Assembly (NCBI GenBank): GCA_016801885.1
Contig: CM028898.1
Location: 10,498,177 to 10,562,176 of the forward strand
Origin: Toxotes chatareus
Taxonomy: Eukaryota > Chordata > Actinopteri > Toxotidae
DNA length: 64,000 nt
Reading direction: 5' to 3'
Positions 23,538 through 37,700 of the stretch are shown here, in pieces. Under the pieces are notes generated by a model, which was not told the DNA's origin, did no database searches, and saw nothing but the letters and a program-made list of their open reading frames with translations. Position 1 is the stretch's first letter; each line of letters starts with the position of its first letter. The translations under genes were made by a program, and so were the position numbers.

Positions 23538-26500
23538 CTGAAGAAGGGGGAAAAAAGCAAGAAAAACATTAAAGTGGTGAACAACAGGTAATTTCCACAA
23601 ATCACTTAATTCTGTTAAAAAAAAAAAAAAAAAAAACTTAAATGATATTGTAGGTACATCAATCACCATACACAGACACAGAGACAACATACACTGCATT
23701 TGAATGTTTTTCATGATACAAACCTTTTTTGTTTGTTTGCTCTAAGACGCACTGGGCCTGGTTAATAAATGTGCTCTTTCACTCATTTCAGATTCATATT
23801 GCAGAACTGAAACGTGCTGTTACTGTACCTGACTGTCCTGGTGGAGGTAAGCTTGAGGCCCCAGAGGGCAGACGCATGAGGACTGTCAACACAGCAGCTT
23901 TCCCTCCTGAACAAGGCTCCATCGCAACAGGTTTAGGGACTCCCTGAGAAGAGGAAGAGAGAAAAATTCAGATTTCAGATTTTACAGCAAAAAACTGGAC
24001 CATGAAAAGCCGCATGTCCTGCACAGGCAACACAAATAGTAAGAGACAGAATGTATGAAAAAGCACTCAACTGGCACAAGGATCCAAAACCTTTAACAAC
24101 CAAGCTTAAACCATGTGACAGTCACACTTGCAAAGTCTTGATGGCTGTTTTCTGCAATGGCACAAGTGATGCTTGCTGAGTTTTCTGTTTTTTTTTGGGA
24201 CCAGCAGACCAGCGGTCACTGATATTAGCTGCTGGAGACACTGCATTTAAGACGAGACGCCCTCCTCCTGAGACAAATGGTTTGATTGGTCACACAACAA
24301 AAACACTTGAGTGTGTCCCTGTCAGACAGCCCACGTGTTGAGGCAATGACCTACCCTCAGAGTTAATGGCCAAAACTGCTTGTCTCAAGCGTGAAAAACA
24401 TGTCATCCTGATAATGAATGTCAAGGGTTTCACAGCATGGATTGGATGAGGGGACAGAAATTGGGGGAATAATAACATGTCTAAATGGAACGGACTTTTG
24501 TGTGAATTTAAAATGGAGAGGAAAGAGGCAGCGAAATGGGAGAAAAATGGGGACACACAAGTGCATGCATTAAAACATGACAGAATCGGGAGCGGGACAC
24601 AGTCATTTGTATTAACATGTTCCAGTGGAATTTGTTGTATATTTCACTCTGGGCAAACAGCAAAAGCAAAAACACTGTTGCTAACTTGTGTATTTTGAAC
24701 GAGCGTTTACGCTAAAAGCCTTAATATGCCGAACACATACAGTATGTTATGTACAAAAGACATAGTGAGCATTTTAGATTCAGAGAAAAAAAGAAATATA
24801 AAACTGATTTACATTAAAGTCAAAGTATCATTTTGCCCCTTTTTTTGCAATATGAAGTCCTTTAATCAAAAGTAAGCACAATTCTGTTTCCTGTACAGCA
24901 TCCACTGTAATTCCCCATGCAACTGCCAATTAAGTTTGCCATTTCAAGAGCCACAGTTACCTCCAGCATGTTTCTTAGTTACTTAGTGACAGAAATGTGA
25001 AAATGTTATCTCCATGTAATTATACATGCACCACAGGCATTGTGTACATTGTTACTTGACCCAATTATGCCACATGATCAGAGCACAACATACTCATGCA
25101 TCTGCCCAGGTACACTCGAATGATCGAGAGCCACATACTGACATACAAGGCCAATTAAACTGCCTGCCATTTCCATGGCCATTCCAGTGATTCTCCTAAT
25201 GAATAGCTTATATGAGCAACATTCACGCAAAAGAGCTAATTTAACCTATGCTCAATTCCACTGCAAGCTGCATTATATTTACATGGATCACTGGGTGAAA
25301 CAGCATTACAGCTGTTCCAAACAAATTAGTGACACTGAGACAAAACCGCAGTTTGTAATACTTGTAGCATAAGTTAATGTAATACTGTATGGTATATGTG
25401 GAAAAACAGACTCAGTCTTTAAATTACGTGGCCAATTGAAATGACTTTGAACATTACATTGTTTGTAGTTCATTTTTTGGACAACACAAAACTACCCCTT
25501 GGTGTAACTACTGTTACACCAATGCTGTGATTTTTGCCATGAAAGCATAAACAACACATTTTTGTTTGTGTGAAAAGCAGCAATACTAGCAGGGCTAAAC
25601 CACCTCCTTTCTTCTTGCTCCCTCTCATTTTCTCTGTGAAATGCTTTTATTAATCTGGGATAACAGACGCATTCCGACTACGCAGAGGAAAATAAAAACA
25701 TTAATAAGTCATTCCATTCCATTTCAATCATAACGCTGCTTTTTCTGTCAAGGCTTTTTAAAACTAGTGTGTCCATTTTCATATCTTGCAAAGTAGTTTT
25801 ACCCAGCCGGCATTTCTACTACACATTAGTCAAGCGCGAGGACTGTATTATGGTCATTCATAACCATCCGAGCACATAAACATGCATACACACACATACG
25901 CACACAACATATCTCCTTTCCCTTCCCCACGCTGACAGGTGTCATCCATCATACTCGCTGTCTGTTAGTGGTTCCATATGTTGAATGCCGGCCATAGTGA
26001 ATAGAGACATCTGTGACACCTAGGCCTGGGCCTGCAGTGTTGGGGCCCGATTGGCTCTCTGTTCAACAGCTGCTGACATCTTGGTCACTAAAAGCAATGT
26101 CCACCTCTTGGGGGCTTATACCAACCAAAAATGGAGGAAATGGGCACAAAGCCTGTTATAATTTTCTCTCAGACCAGCTGGAGGGTCTGCAAAGATTTAG
26201 TGACAGGGAGCTGGTACTAACTAATGCAGTGAGATCAGTGCTGACACGACAGTTGGAAAATAAGGTCTTAAATGTTTTCGTGTGTTGGAAAAAGTGTGAG
26301 GGGTAATTCTGGTACTGTAGCCCTTCTGTGTCTGGTTTCCTGTACAAGCTGCTTCAGTTAAGCTAACCTCAGATTTCCAAACTGACTTATGCATTATGTG
26401 CCCGCTTATATGCTTTAAATCTAATGTAACCTGTCTGCATTCAGTCAGTGACTGACAAGGTCTTAAACGTACAAACAGAGGTGGTGAAACAAACAGGAAA

Positions 26501-28097
26501 CCAGTAAAGCTTGCGTGGCATCAGTGTCCTCTCTGACACCAACCGATACTTCCAATAGCTAAGTGGTGCCAGATGCTGACCAATTACCCTTCATAAAAGA
26601 GAATTAGGTTCATATCATATGGTTCACCTTCAGCTGGTAGCAGGGCATTTGATGGAGCTGTATGTGGTCCAACATATGCATTTGCACATTGGAAACCATT
26701 TGCTTTTTCTCAAGGAATGACTCTAAAAATACGCTGACAAAAGCTGCAATGTTCTATGGCAGAACATGATTATATGCTTACCTGAACTGAAATATATACA
26801 AATATATCAGTTATAGGCATAGCTCATTCATGCAAGTCTTCTTAGGATCATCATCATATGTGATTTTAAAATGTGTTTTGGCAATGTACTGGGCAGGAAA
26901 GTTGCTTGCTTGTACCACTCTATGCTGAATTTACTATGGAGTTTGTTTTGTTACAGTAGATGCTATTGTAAAGGATTCTGCATACAGATTTTGTGAGAAA
27001 TTAATTTAGGACACAGGCCTTGTAAATTATTTCCAAAACAACAAAGTTCTCTGGTGTTTTCTGCAACAATACTTCAACTTGCGTCGTAACTTCCTTAAAA
27101 GCTGGACGGACATCTAAGTGAAACTCAAAGTCAAGCAACTCATAGGTTCACTCTGCATCTTGAAAGGGTCGAGAAACAGGAGGCTGACAATGTGTTTTTT
27201 TTTCCCCCCAGTTATCATTTCCAAAACAGCTTGGGGACGTTCTTCAAAGCTCTACTCTCCAGTGGATGCAAAGTCACTACCTTAATGCACTTTATAACAA
27301 GAAAACTGTCTTTGGTTTTTGAGCAGGAAAGGGAGGGCTGGAATAAATGATTAAGTGACAGGTGGACACACATGTCCCACTGACAAGTATGTAATTAGCA
27401 ATTTACTTAAATCAAGGCAAAGCTGCGGTTTCTAGCACCATTCAGGTTCAGACTATTCCTCACTGCATGTACTTGAAAGTACAACAATAAAGTGCACTCA
27501 GAGAGCTAAGAATAATTGTTTTCCTCCTCTTTGCATTGCCCTTCACAATACCATAATGCACAGTGAGTACCACTCAGAGCTACACTAATAGCTAATGTAG
27601 AGCCACTTTGCTGGTTGCTACAGTGATTTTATTTCTCTCAGCAGCAGGCGACACAGAGCTGGTCTTGGCTGAGGAAACACTTGGTCGTTTGATGTCAGTT
27701 TGAGGATGTAGCTCTCCATACTGCTCTAAACTAAGCTTCTATCCCATGTGGCACTGAGCTCTTGACTGTCCTTACTGCCAGACTCCTTCTCTAGTTTTTA
27801 TTTATATGGGAGGTGTTCACATCTTTGTAATAAAGAGGGGTAGGAGCAGCTGGACAGTACAAAATAATTCATCTGCGCAAAAGCATATGAGAATTCAAGG
27901 CATAATAACAAATTAATCAAATTTCTGAGTGCAAAATCACCATGTACCATATTCCCAGTAAACAAAATGAAAACATGCAGTAAAATACACATTTAGGACA
28001 AAGAGTGGAGCAGTCCGTCTTCAGTTCAGTAAGGCTTTTCAAAGTAGTGAGCATCTTTTCTTTGTTACACGTTTAATACCACCATGAAAATGTATTG

Positions 28098-28133
<36 letters not shown>

Positions 28134-28638
28134 TTGAAAAAACCATAAAATCTTCAAAACTCTTGCCATCATGACATCATTACACATAAAAGATCATTTT
28201 CTCAACATCGATTGAAAAATGTCAGCAGGTCTGCAGCTCTGAGAACAATTCATACAAAGAAGAGGGACCTGGGAAGAAAGGACCATCACCAACAGATTTC
28301 TTATCGATGTGGGCAGTGGATAAAAGTGACATATTGCGAGTAGAGGGCAAGAGCTGGTTGAGTACAACACAATAAGGTCTAATTATATAGCACTACAAAT
28401 CTATGTGATATTCTACACATCAGTAGCTAGTATTAGATGACAGTGCAAAGATGACATGGCGGGGTTTAAGTGGTGCTTTGATGGTGGAATCTGGGAAAAG
28501 AACATTACAATAATCACAATGAAGGAAATGTACATATTAAGGTTCTTGCACAACTGGAACGCAACTGCAGTTGCATTGAAACTCTCTTTTACTGCATAAA
28601 ATGTATAGGCTTGAATTTGGTGATATTCTCTGCATATG

Positions 28639-28700
<62 letters not shown>

Positions 28701-31700
28701 ATAAGTGAGCAGGACTCACATCAACCACAGGCTGCAACAGTTCTGTTTGTTCTCCTCTGGCATCCAGTGCAACAGCAACTGAGGCAAATGGACGACTGGC
28801 CATCTGCTGACGCTCTCTCATCAGTTGCTGTAATATCAAACACAGACGACAGATGAGCAAAACATTGGATACAGTCTAATTAAATATTAGACAAATATAG
28901 TTAGAAATTTAGGAAATATGTTCTACTGCAATAATAACATAAATACAAACACCGTATACATTATTTTCATGGAAATATATGTCATACATATAAAAACAGC
29001 ATTTCTCATACTGCTGAAAAGATTAAAAACACATTTTTAATTTTAGGACTGCGTACAAACACAGCAAACTAACTGACAGTGGGTTGTTACATGCGACCCA
29101 CTGATCCATCTGTGAGGGTTATTCTGATGATTATAAATGATGATGTACAGTATATGGCTGTGATCTGTAGAATTTGTTTCACAGCACTAGAACAGTGGTG
29201 GGACCTTTTCTTTGTTTCTGATAAGATGCCATGAGACATTCTATAATAAACTTCTAGCTTTCTTTTTAGAAATGAGAAAGAATGGAAAATTGAGAGAAAC
29301 ATGTTCATGCACAGTAATACACACCCCCAGGGTTATTACAGTATGAAGCTCAAAATCAATAGCAAATATCAATGAGGAAACACTGTAAGACTATCCATAA
29401 ACATCCATGCCATGAGGACTCGGGGAGGTATTTTGTGCCCCACATTACTCTCTGAGCCCCAGCTTTCTTTGAGGATTTACAGTTGTGTTGTTTTTCATTT
29501 TAAATCTAGATTATAAGATTTGAATAGAATACAAAAATCTTTTATATATTTTTTTGAAATACAAAATATTTTGCCCATCCCGTTCACATACACGTGCCTA
29601 TACCAAAAGATTCCAAATGTTTTAAATATGATGTTAACTACAGGAATATGACAGCACTACAAACCATCACCTCTACACCTCTACTTCTAATTTCATTTCC
29701 ATAGAGAGCACAGTATACCATCCTAGGGAAAGCTGCACACATTCTCTCAAGCAAAGAAATGCTGTGGTTAGGTTACTGCCCAACAGTGACAGTATTTCTG
29801 CAGAAAATAGCTTCCCTTCTTCCCCACTAATCAATATTGTAAAACAACTTGCGCCACACTTTCATCAGCAACGCAGTGTCTGATCAATATCTAAACAGGC
29901 TGCCATTTTAGAGCCAAGGACATCACTGATTGGTATTGGATTTGTGATGAGCTTAAGTGTGCTGCATTAAGAACTAATTGTACTTCAGATTACGAAGCAC
30001 ATCAAGCGCTTGTGATGATCAGCCTCATAACGTGCCCTTCCTCCGCACGTCACTGAAGTTCAATAAATATGGCTCTGCGTGTGCACAAGCATGCTGACAA
30101 TTTCATACAAAGGTAAGACTAACAGACTTAACATTATACATATGTAAAAACATTTGTGGATGCTCTGGTTTCTGTGACATTAAGCATTCAATGTCTTTTT
30201 AAAAACGGTAAACAGCACTTTATTATTTTTTATCGATTGACCATTCATCAGTAACTAAGAGGATTAGGGCTTGGTGAACAGTCAGCTGTCCAGAAAACAG
30301 TAAACTTAATATATAAGTAAAATGAAATGCTATAAGAGTAGGAAGTAAAATTCACTTGGATGAATAAGGTTCAAAATGAATACAGCTTGCTTCAGTTCAT
30401 CCTGCAAAAGAAGAAGAAAATCCATAATTTTTCAAACACACTTGACTGTTTAAGCACTTTCCAATAACTATTCCTATTATCCCTTTAATCATGTCCCTGT
30501 TTGGATCAACTGTATGAGAACGCAGAATTTCCTGGTGGTCTCATTCCTGAATAGGAATTTGTCCTTTGTGTCCAGACTCCCTACCCTAACTGCCCCTGAA
30601 TAATTAAGTATTCATTAGTCTGGCTATTAATTGGCAAAATTCAGATGAGGTCTGGAGAGGATGATAGCATTGTACAAACGAACAAGTGGAAAGAAGAAAA
30701 AATTCAGTGTGAGGCGTTTTGAATCAGCATCTTGGGGGTATCAAGGACTCCATCTGTGTGACAGGTTTTACAAAAAGAGTATGTCAGAGCACAGTACTCT
30801 TTCATTCACATTGTCATAGTTCTGTTGAGAGTGTGCACAGGAAAATATTAACAGTGATGGAAATGGTGGTATTCAATTAATATGTCAAAAAACCATTATT
30901 AGATATTTGGTAGCTAACGGTGACTCATTTCTAAGACTGGAAAAATAAATAGAATAAAAATAAATCACATAAAAGGATCAAAAACAAAAAAGGTTAGAAA
31001 TATAACACCATACTGAAATCTGGTCAGTGCATTTTGTAGGTTTTGTGTTTTATTAATAATGCATTGTTTGTGTCGATGCAACGAATTCTGAAGCATTTCG
31101 AACGCTCAACCTTTGCTTTACTGACGAGACATCACTGATGCACAGACGCACTGATGGGGAGTGAATGAGAGGAAAGTTCACGTCAGTTCTATGTAAGCGT
31201 CGCTTTGTTGAATCACTGTGAAAACATCCCCTAGGGGAGGAAAAGCTGAGAAAAAAAAAGAAACAACAACAACTGCCATATGAAAGTGAGATTGATCACT
31301 GGATTGATTTTTCTTTTTGTAGTTCAGATTTTTTTTTTTTTTACTTTAAATCTGAGGGCCCATGTCAGGTTGTTGTACATCTCTACCATTAAACATCAAA
31401 CCAGAAACACCAAACCTAAAGATTTAAGCTGCTGGGCCACCACAGGTCAAAATGAGAAATTCTGCCCTTTTCGAAAAGATAAAAGCAGAACGGAGGGCCT
31501 GGCAGGGTTGTTGCAAAACAAGAAAACAGCTCACGGCTTATTACGGTTTCCAGCACAAAAGCTTCAAATCCAACAACATACATCCTAAATGTCAGATAGC
31601 AGTAATGTTATTTATCATGTTGCAGAATTAATTTAAAGCAACAAAGCATGAGAGGAGAGCAGAAGCAAAGCCAGGGAATGCTAGTGCTTTGCTCAGTGTC

Positions 31701-34700
31701 CGGCACATGCATCTAAAATGTGCTGGGAATACAATCATCAAAGGACCAGCACAATACCAGAGAGATTCTAGAAATGAATACTAAGTTAATGACAAAAGGC
31801 AAGAGTGAACTCTGTAAAACCAATTAACGTTTGTGCAATGACAGACCGATTTTGTCAAGAATACAAGCTGGAGCCATTCATAGTTGTGATAAGGGTGGGT
31901 ATGCAGTGCATTGCTTTGCAACTTGATTAATTTGGCAAGTGAGTGCATGAATTATCTGTCTTGTGAATACAGCATTTTGTTCCCTTCATTGGATTCTATA
32001 AAAGGGTAAGTGTCATCCCGCCTCTGAGCATATTCTACACCTAAGCAGGTCACTTTGTCCTTTTCAAAGATCACCGGCTGCACCTAAAGGCGCTGTCCCG
32101 GAGAATACAAAATAAATAAACAAATAAAAATAAAATGAAAAATAGAAATCTGAATAGGCAAGTAGGCAAAAGCGACAATGACAATATTTCTGTTAGCATG
32201 TTTCTGTTTTTCTTTTTTGACAATTTAATTTTACATTCTGCATGCTGATGCATGCTTTCACAATCTACACACATACAATGATTAATGAACTGAAGATCAC
32301 TAAATGAAGATAACCAGTCTAGTAGCCTGGCCACTGCATTCAGTAGCACTTTGATATGATCTTGGTGTGGTTGAGTGGTTGTGTGTAGGCTGAAGTACCA
32401 AGAATTCATTAGAAAATTTCAATAATACGTATTATTATGGTTGTGTAAAGTAATATGGTTAAATTCTTAACATAAAATATTCATTAAAAGTCACCTTGTC
32501 AGATTTCAATAATTCTGTTTTATTCATTAGCAGGACAGCTTTGAAGTTTCCAAGGGTAAGCTACAACCTGATTTAAACTCCTAATCACAGTTACGCTCTA
32601 TCATCTGTAACTTTGGAGGAAATTATTAGAGTCCAAACTTTAAACTGAACAAGGGACAATCAAGGTGACCAGGGGCATAAGAGTAGGATAATCTTATTAC
32701 AGCAATCGATGGCTGCTGATTGAGCTCTTCAAGGGAAGAGCAGGGTGTGAGACTATGCCAAGTTTGCAGTGGGACATGTGAGAATTATGTGGTTAGTAAT
32801 GTGTTCCTTTCAGTTTTGTTAATGCAAACATTGAAACAAATTAGGTAATCAAGCTCCTTCAATCAAAATGGGTTTGTTTATGGTGGTTGATAGCTGAGTC
32901 TCTCATGCTGCCAGCATATCATCTTTTACTGAAAACAAGAATAAGGCTGCGTTCAAACTCTGTTAGCTCGGTGTGAAAAAATGCAACCCTCTCCTTCATT
33001 TGAATGAGGCCAGTCTGGCAACACAGAAAGGGTACAAATGCTGAGGGCTCTGGCAAAAAACACGGAGGGTCGTCCAGAAAAAAAAAAAAAAAAAAAAAAA
33101 GCTGGCTCAACTTCTGCCAGACCGCAATGCGATGTGATCCGGCAAGCACCACACAGTCTCCGGTAAACTACAAGGTAACGTGAGAAGTGTGTTCCTGCTG
33201 TTTACCTCATGACTGTGACAAGAAATTAAATGGTTAAAATGGTCAGTAGGATTCATCCTCTGGAAACCACGAATGCCTGTAAAAAATTCCACAGCAATCC
33301 CTCCAATATTTGTTGAGATATATCAGTCTGGACCTAAGTGGTGGACCAACTGCCCGACAACACCATCCCTAGAGCCACACTGATAGGAAATAAACTACAT
33401 CATTGACACACCACTTTAGACAACACAACATATGCCTCGCTCTTACTCTTTACATCCATCAGTATCGTGTCCTCAGTTGATACAGCAGGCAGGTTTAAGT
33501 CATCAGTTACAAATTGGCCACAGCTATTATCATCGTCATGGCAAAGACTACTTCTATGGGCTGATGACAGCTTTTAATAAACAGATGCTAATTTGTTAAC
33601 TGATGGACTTCATAAATGGCACGCTTAAACATGCTGAAAAAAGTAATGGTGTTTTTTATGGTAACCGCTGCTCAATAGTAGGTTTAAGTGCTTTTAGAGT
33701 GCCAGTAAAACATCACAGCTCTACACAATGGTCAGCACGTACCTTGGGAGTGTGTATGTGGTGTGTCTCTGGGTGTGATTGTATGAGTGTGTGAAAGAGA
33801 TAAAGAGAGAGAGAGAGAATTAGATACATGCACATGTTTGTGTGTGTAAAAACATCTCCGTGTTGCAGTCTTGTGAAATGTCAGCGCCCCCTCCCTCCTG
33901 TTCCCCCCACAGGTAGCTTCAAAGAGGTCAGTCCTCATCCTCCTCCGTGGCATTTACAGCTGTTGTCTTTTCATCAGCTTTGTCCCCCCACTCGGGATCC
34001 AAGTCTCGTCACCTATCCCCAACTAAACTGATTCAAATACAACAGCTGCACCTTTGGAATTACGTCCTTTCAACTCCCGACATAAAAGAAAGCCCTTATC
34101 CAATTAGTGCATTACTGTGGTCAGTACTGTGATCAGCTCTGTAAGATTAAGTAAATACCAGGAATTCACAAAATTAAATACAGGCAATAACTACTTGGTT
34201 ACATATAAATACTAATGACAAATGTGTTTCTGGTAAAAGTCCTACATCATGTACAAAGTCTCGCTCATATACATCCGGAAGTGCTAACAGATTTCACACC
34301 AGAAATCCAACAAAAAAAATATTCTAGAGTTCAATCAGTATCAGACGTCCATATGCCACTTGGCTGGATCAGTGTCTCATTATTGTAAGCCTCATTAAGA
34401 CTCATTCATTCCATGTCCTTATGTCGGATGGGGACTTGTGAGCATTCGATGGCCTCCAGCCCAAATCCTCCCATCACTTATTTGGACAAGTCTCGTAAGT
34501 GCATGGGCTATTGACAAGCTCTTTCAAACTAAATGGACGCAATGTTCAGCGAAGAGCCTATCAGTTCACCACTGAGACAAGAACCTAATCAGTTTATCTA
34601 ATATTATACAAGACTGTCTCAACACAAGTGTGCAATCACAAATTCCACAGAAACTTCACACTGGATACTATGTGATCGAATTCTTTATACATTAAATTAC

Positions 34701-37700
34701 TGCACTAGTAAACAGTAGCTTATAAATCTGTTACAGATACCGCAGCTCATCAAAATCCAATAAAATGCTATTTTAAAGGGACATTTGTATGTATGCATAT
34801 ATATTTAGGGTCAAATATAGAAGCCATTAAGTATCTCAAGATGAGTATCCACTATCAAATGGAGACACATATTATTAATGTTCAGTATCTATTTTAGTAA
34901 AACAAACAAAACATAGACACCAAAGTAAAATGTGTAATTATCTTTTGAACAGCCAGTGATACAGACAGAAGATATGGAAGTTTCTGAAAGATTGATCACG
35001 TCTATACCTGTCAGACACTGATAATAGGGCTTATTAAACAAAACAGAACATCTGGAGGCTGTTTACAGGATTTCTGGATCCTTTTCACCAGCTGAACTTT
35101 TTACCATTTGTAGTTTAGCTATGAGTAATATGAAATTAAATTATAGACTTATAGTCTTATCATTAATGTGTAATTATTTTTTCATTATAAATGGTGGTAA
35201 TAGAAGCAAACAGGCCTGGGTCAGCATAAAAAGCTCTTAGCAGTAGTAGTTCATAGCTGTTTGACCTTACAGCTACAAAAACATTCTTAGACATGACTAC
35301 AGTACTTATCTAAGTGGTGCACTGGATTTCCTCCAGTAGGGTCCAAAAGTGCCGCAGACTTTTGGACTCCACGGTACATGAAATGATTTTACTCTAACAG
35401 GATATAAAACAGACTTGAACAACTTCAGTAATAATCTCTACAAATATTTCTACTGAAAGACTACTTGCAAAGCTCAAGCAACAAGCAACGGTACTGAAGA
35501 ACACCCTCTAGGCTGTTACAGCTTTCAGGAAAAGGTTACCAACACATATCTTCTCTTTACAATGTTTCTTCAAAAGTAGGGCACCTGAAAATGCCACAAC
35601 GGGAACCTTAAGCTATTATCTTTCCTCAGGATTATATTCTCTAAATTGCTGGGGTTAATAAAGTCCATGTAGCAGGAAGCTAAATGTCCAAGAAAACTGT
35701 CTACAGCATTAGAATAAATGACGAAGAGGGCGTGCAAAATCATTTGTGCCAACAGGTCTCAAGTACATAAGAGAGAAATGTTTGCTTAAAATTTCATATC
35801 TTAGGCTTAAAAAAAATGGTAAAGCTGGTTGCAGGTTTAATATGGATTCAAATTCAGGAATATAAAAACAGTGTGGAATGTAAAGTTCACTTACGGATAG
35901 AATCAAGTGTCCAAAACAAAAACAGATGATATCATGTTATTAAAAGACTTTCACTTAACTTTACACCAATATACAGCAGAAGACTATATATTAACTGAGT
36001 GAATAAATGAACTGATCTGCAAACAAAGTTTTCATGTCTCTTCATACACTTAAAAACATCTAGTAATTTTTTTTTCTTGAAATGACAAAACTTTTCAATC
36101 ACCTGAAATCAAGAGATGGAGGTTTTCATTTAACTATTTGTTTATCTTCATCTGGCAGCTGAAGGGCAGCGACAAACCGATGACAGGAATGCCAAGAGCA
36201 GACAGAAAAAGTGAGCAGAATTTTAATGACGTGAGCCCATCTGTCTGCATTAATTTTTATTTACTTTAATTCTTTGGATAGGCATGATTCGAAGTCACGG
36301 TAGCTATCATTCTTGTTTATTTTCATATATCAATTAGAGTATATAAAATTCAGATCCTACGATTATCAATGTCATTCCCAAAGGGGGAATAAATTCTGGA
36401 GGCTTTATTAGTAAACTGCAGGTCATAAGGCTGGATGTGCACCAAATGAAACTTCCTGCTATTGACTATCATTCAGCATCTATCAGGATATAGGATTCAC
36501 ACTGAAGAGATGGAAATGATGGCTGCTCTTACAGAAACCAGCAACCACCCTGAACAGTCCGGGTTTAGGGCAGTGAGGTGAATTTGCATACATTTTCTCC
36601 CCTCCTCAATTTCCTGCACATCATCTTTCTCATCCTCTTCTTTAATTTCTACTGCCAATCATCTCATCTTTCACACCCTTTTCATCCCAATCCTTTCTCA
36701 ACCCCATCTTTCAGACCAACACTGAATATTAATGTTTCATTCAATCCCCTTTTCCTTAACTCATTCACAGTTTCTCTATTTGCTTCCGTCATACCGTTTC
36801 CACTGGTCCACTTAAATCCACAATTTTCTGAATTACCATCCCTACTTTAACCATTTTTTGCTGTCTTTCTAATGAAACAAGTGATGAGCTCCTGTGCTCC
36901 TGTGAACTTCCTGTGAAGTGCTTTCCCTTAGCAGCCACAAACCTTCTCTGAACAGTAGTCTAAAAGTGCTGAGAGCATAACTGGTAAATGCTAACTGATG
37001 TTTTCCAACAACAGTCTGATCCCAATGATGGTTTTAAAGTTAAAGACTGAAACAGCAAGGTTTGATAGCTTGATAGCTTTGATAAGGGTTTTTGAAAAAC
37101 TGGGGCAACATCATGCTGAGGAAAGAGAGAAGCTTTTTCAAAAGCAGTAACTGGAAGGTTAGACAGTTGTACTGCATCTCACATATAAACAAAACATATT
37201 TTATGGACTTACTTCTCTCCGTCGTGAGGCCCAGCAGGTCTGTTTGATCTTCCACACCACTGCTGCCACCAGGAGTAGCGACAGAAAGCAACTGGAATGA
37301 AAGAGAGGAAACAATATCAAGCAAGGTGACTTTGACTAGTAACAGTCAGCACTAAAAGGATAGACTTGGATATGTTCTTTGAATACGGGGAGCAGTCGAC
37401 CCTCAGGGGATGTGAAGCACTTAAACATTTTTTCTTTTAATGCAACTGTAGCTGCTGAATATGAACATGCAGCTAACCCAGGTGAGTCTCGTGTTACCAT
37501 GTTACATCATTTAACAGTTGCAACTCAGTAATTCTAGTTCATACTCAAAAGTAATTCACTGCACCCAAAGGACCAGAAAGAAAAAGCTACTTCATAGCAT
37601 CGTAATTTCTCTTGTAGGAAGAAGAGAACACATTCAACAACATAAAAGTAGCTGGATTCAAAACTACTCAGCTTTGATGTTGCATGACTTTGTATATGTG

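Larger units (their letters stand above)
23944..28719 (-). other. atrnl1: atrnl1 intron, 4776 bases
   Basis: No coding exon is supported. Contents: the 28640-28699 dinucleotide tract near the donor, an A28 run (28101-28128), a short perfect hairpin at 25499-25522, and a less AT-rich patch near 26000-26300. A segment around 28260-28550 might be an old interspersed repeat but I cannot name it. Confidence 0.8.

Noticed and set aside
28537..28719. His/Thr-repeat polypeptide after the juxtamembrane tail exon
   Set aside because: It is translation of the intronic CA microsatellite following a good GTGAGT donor.
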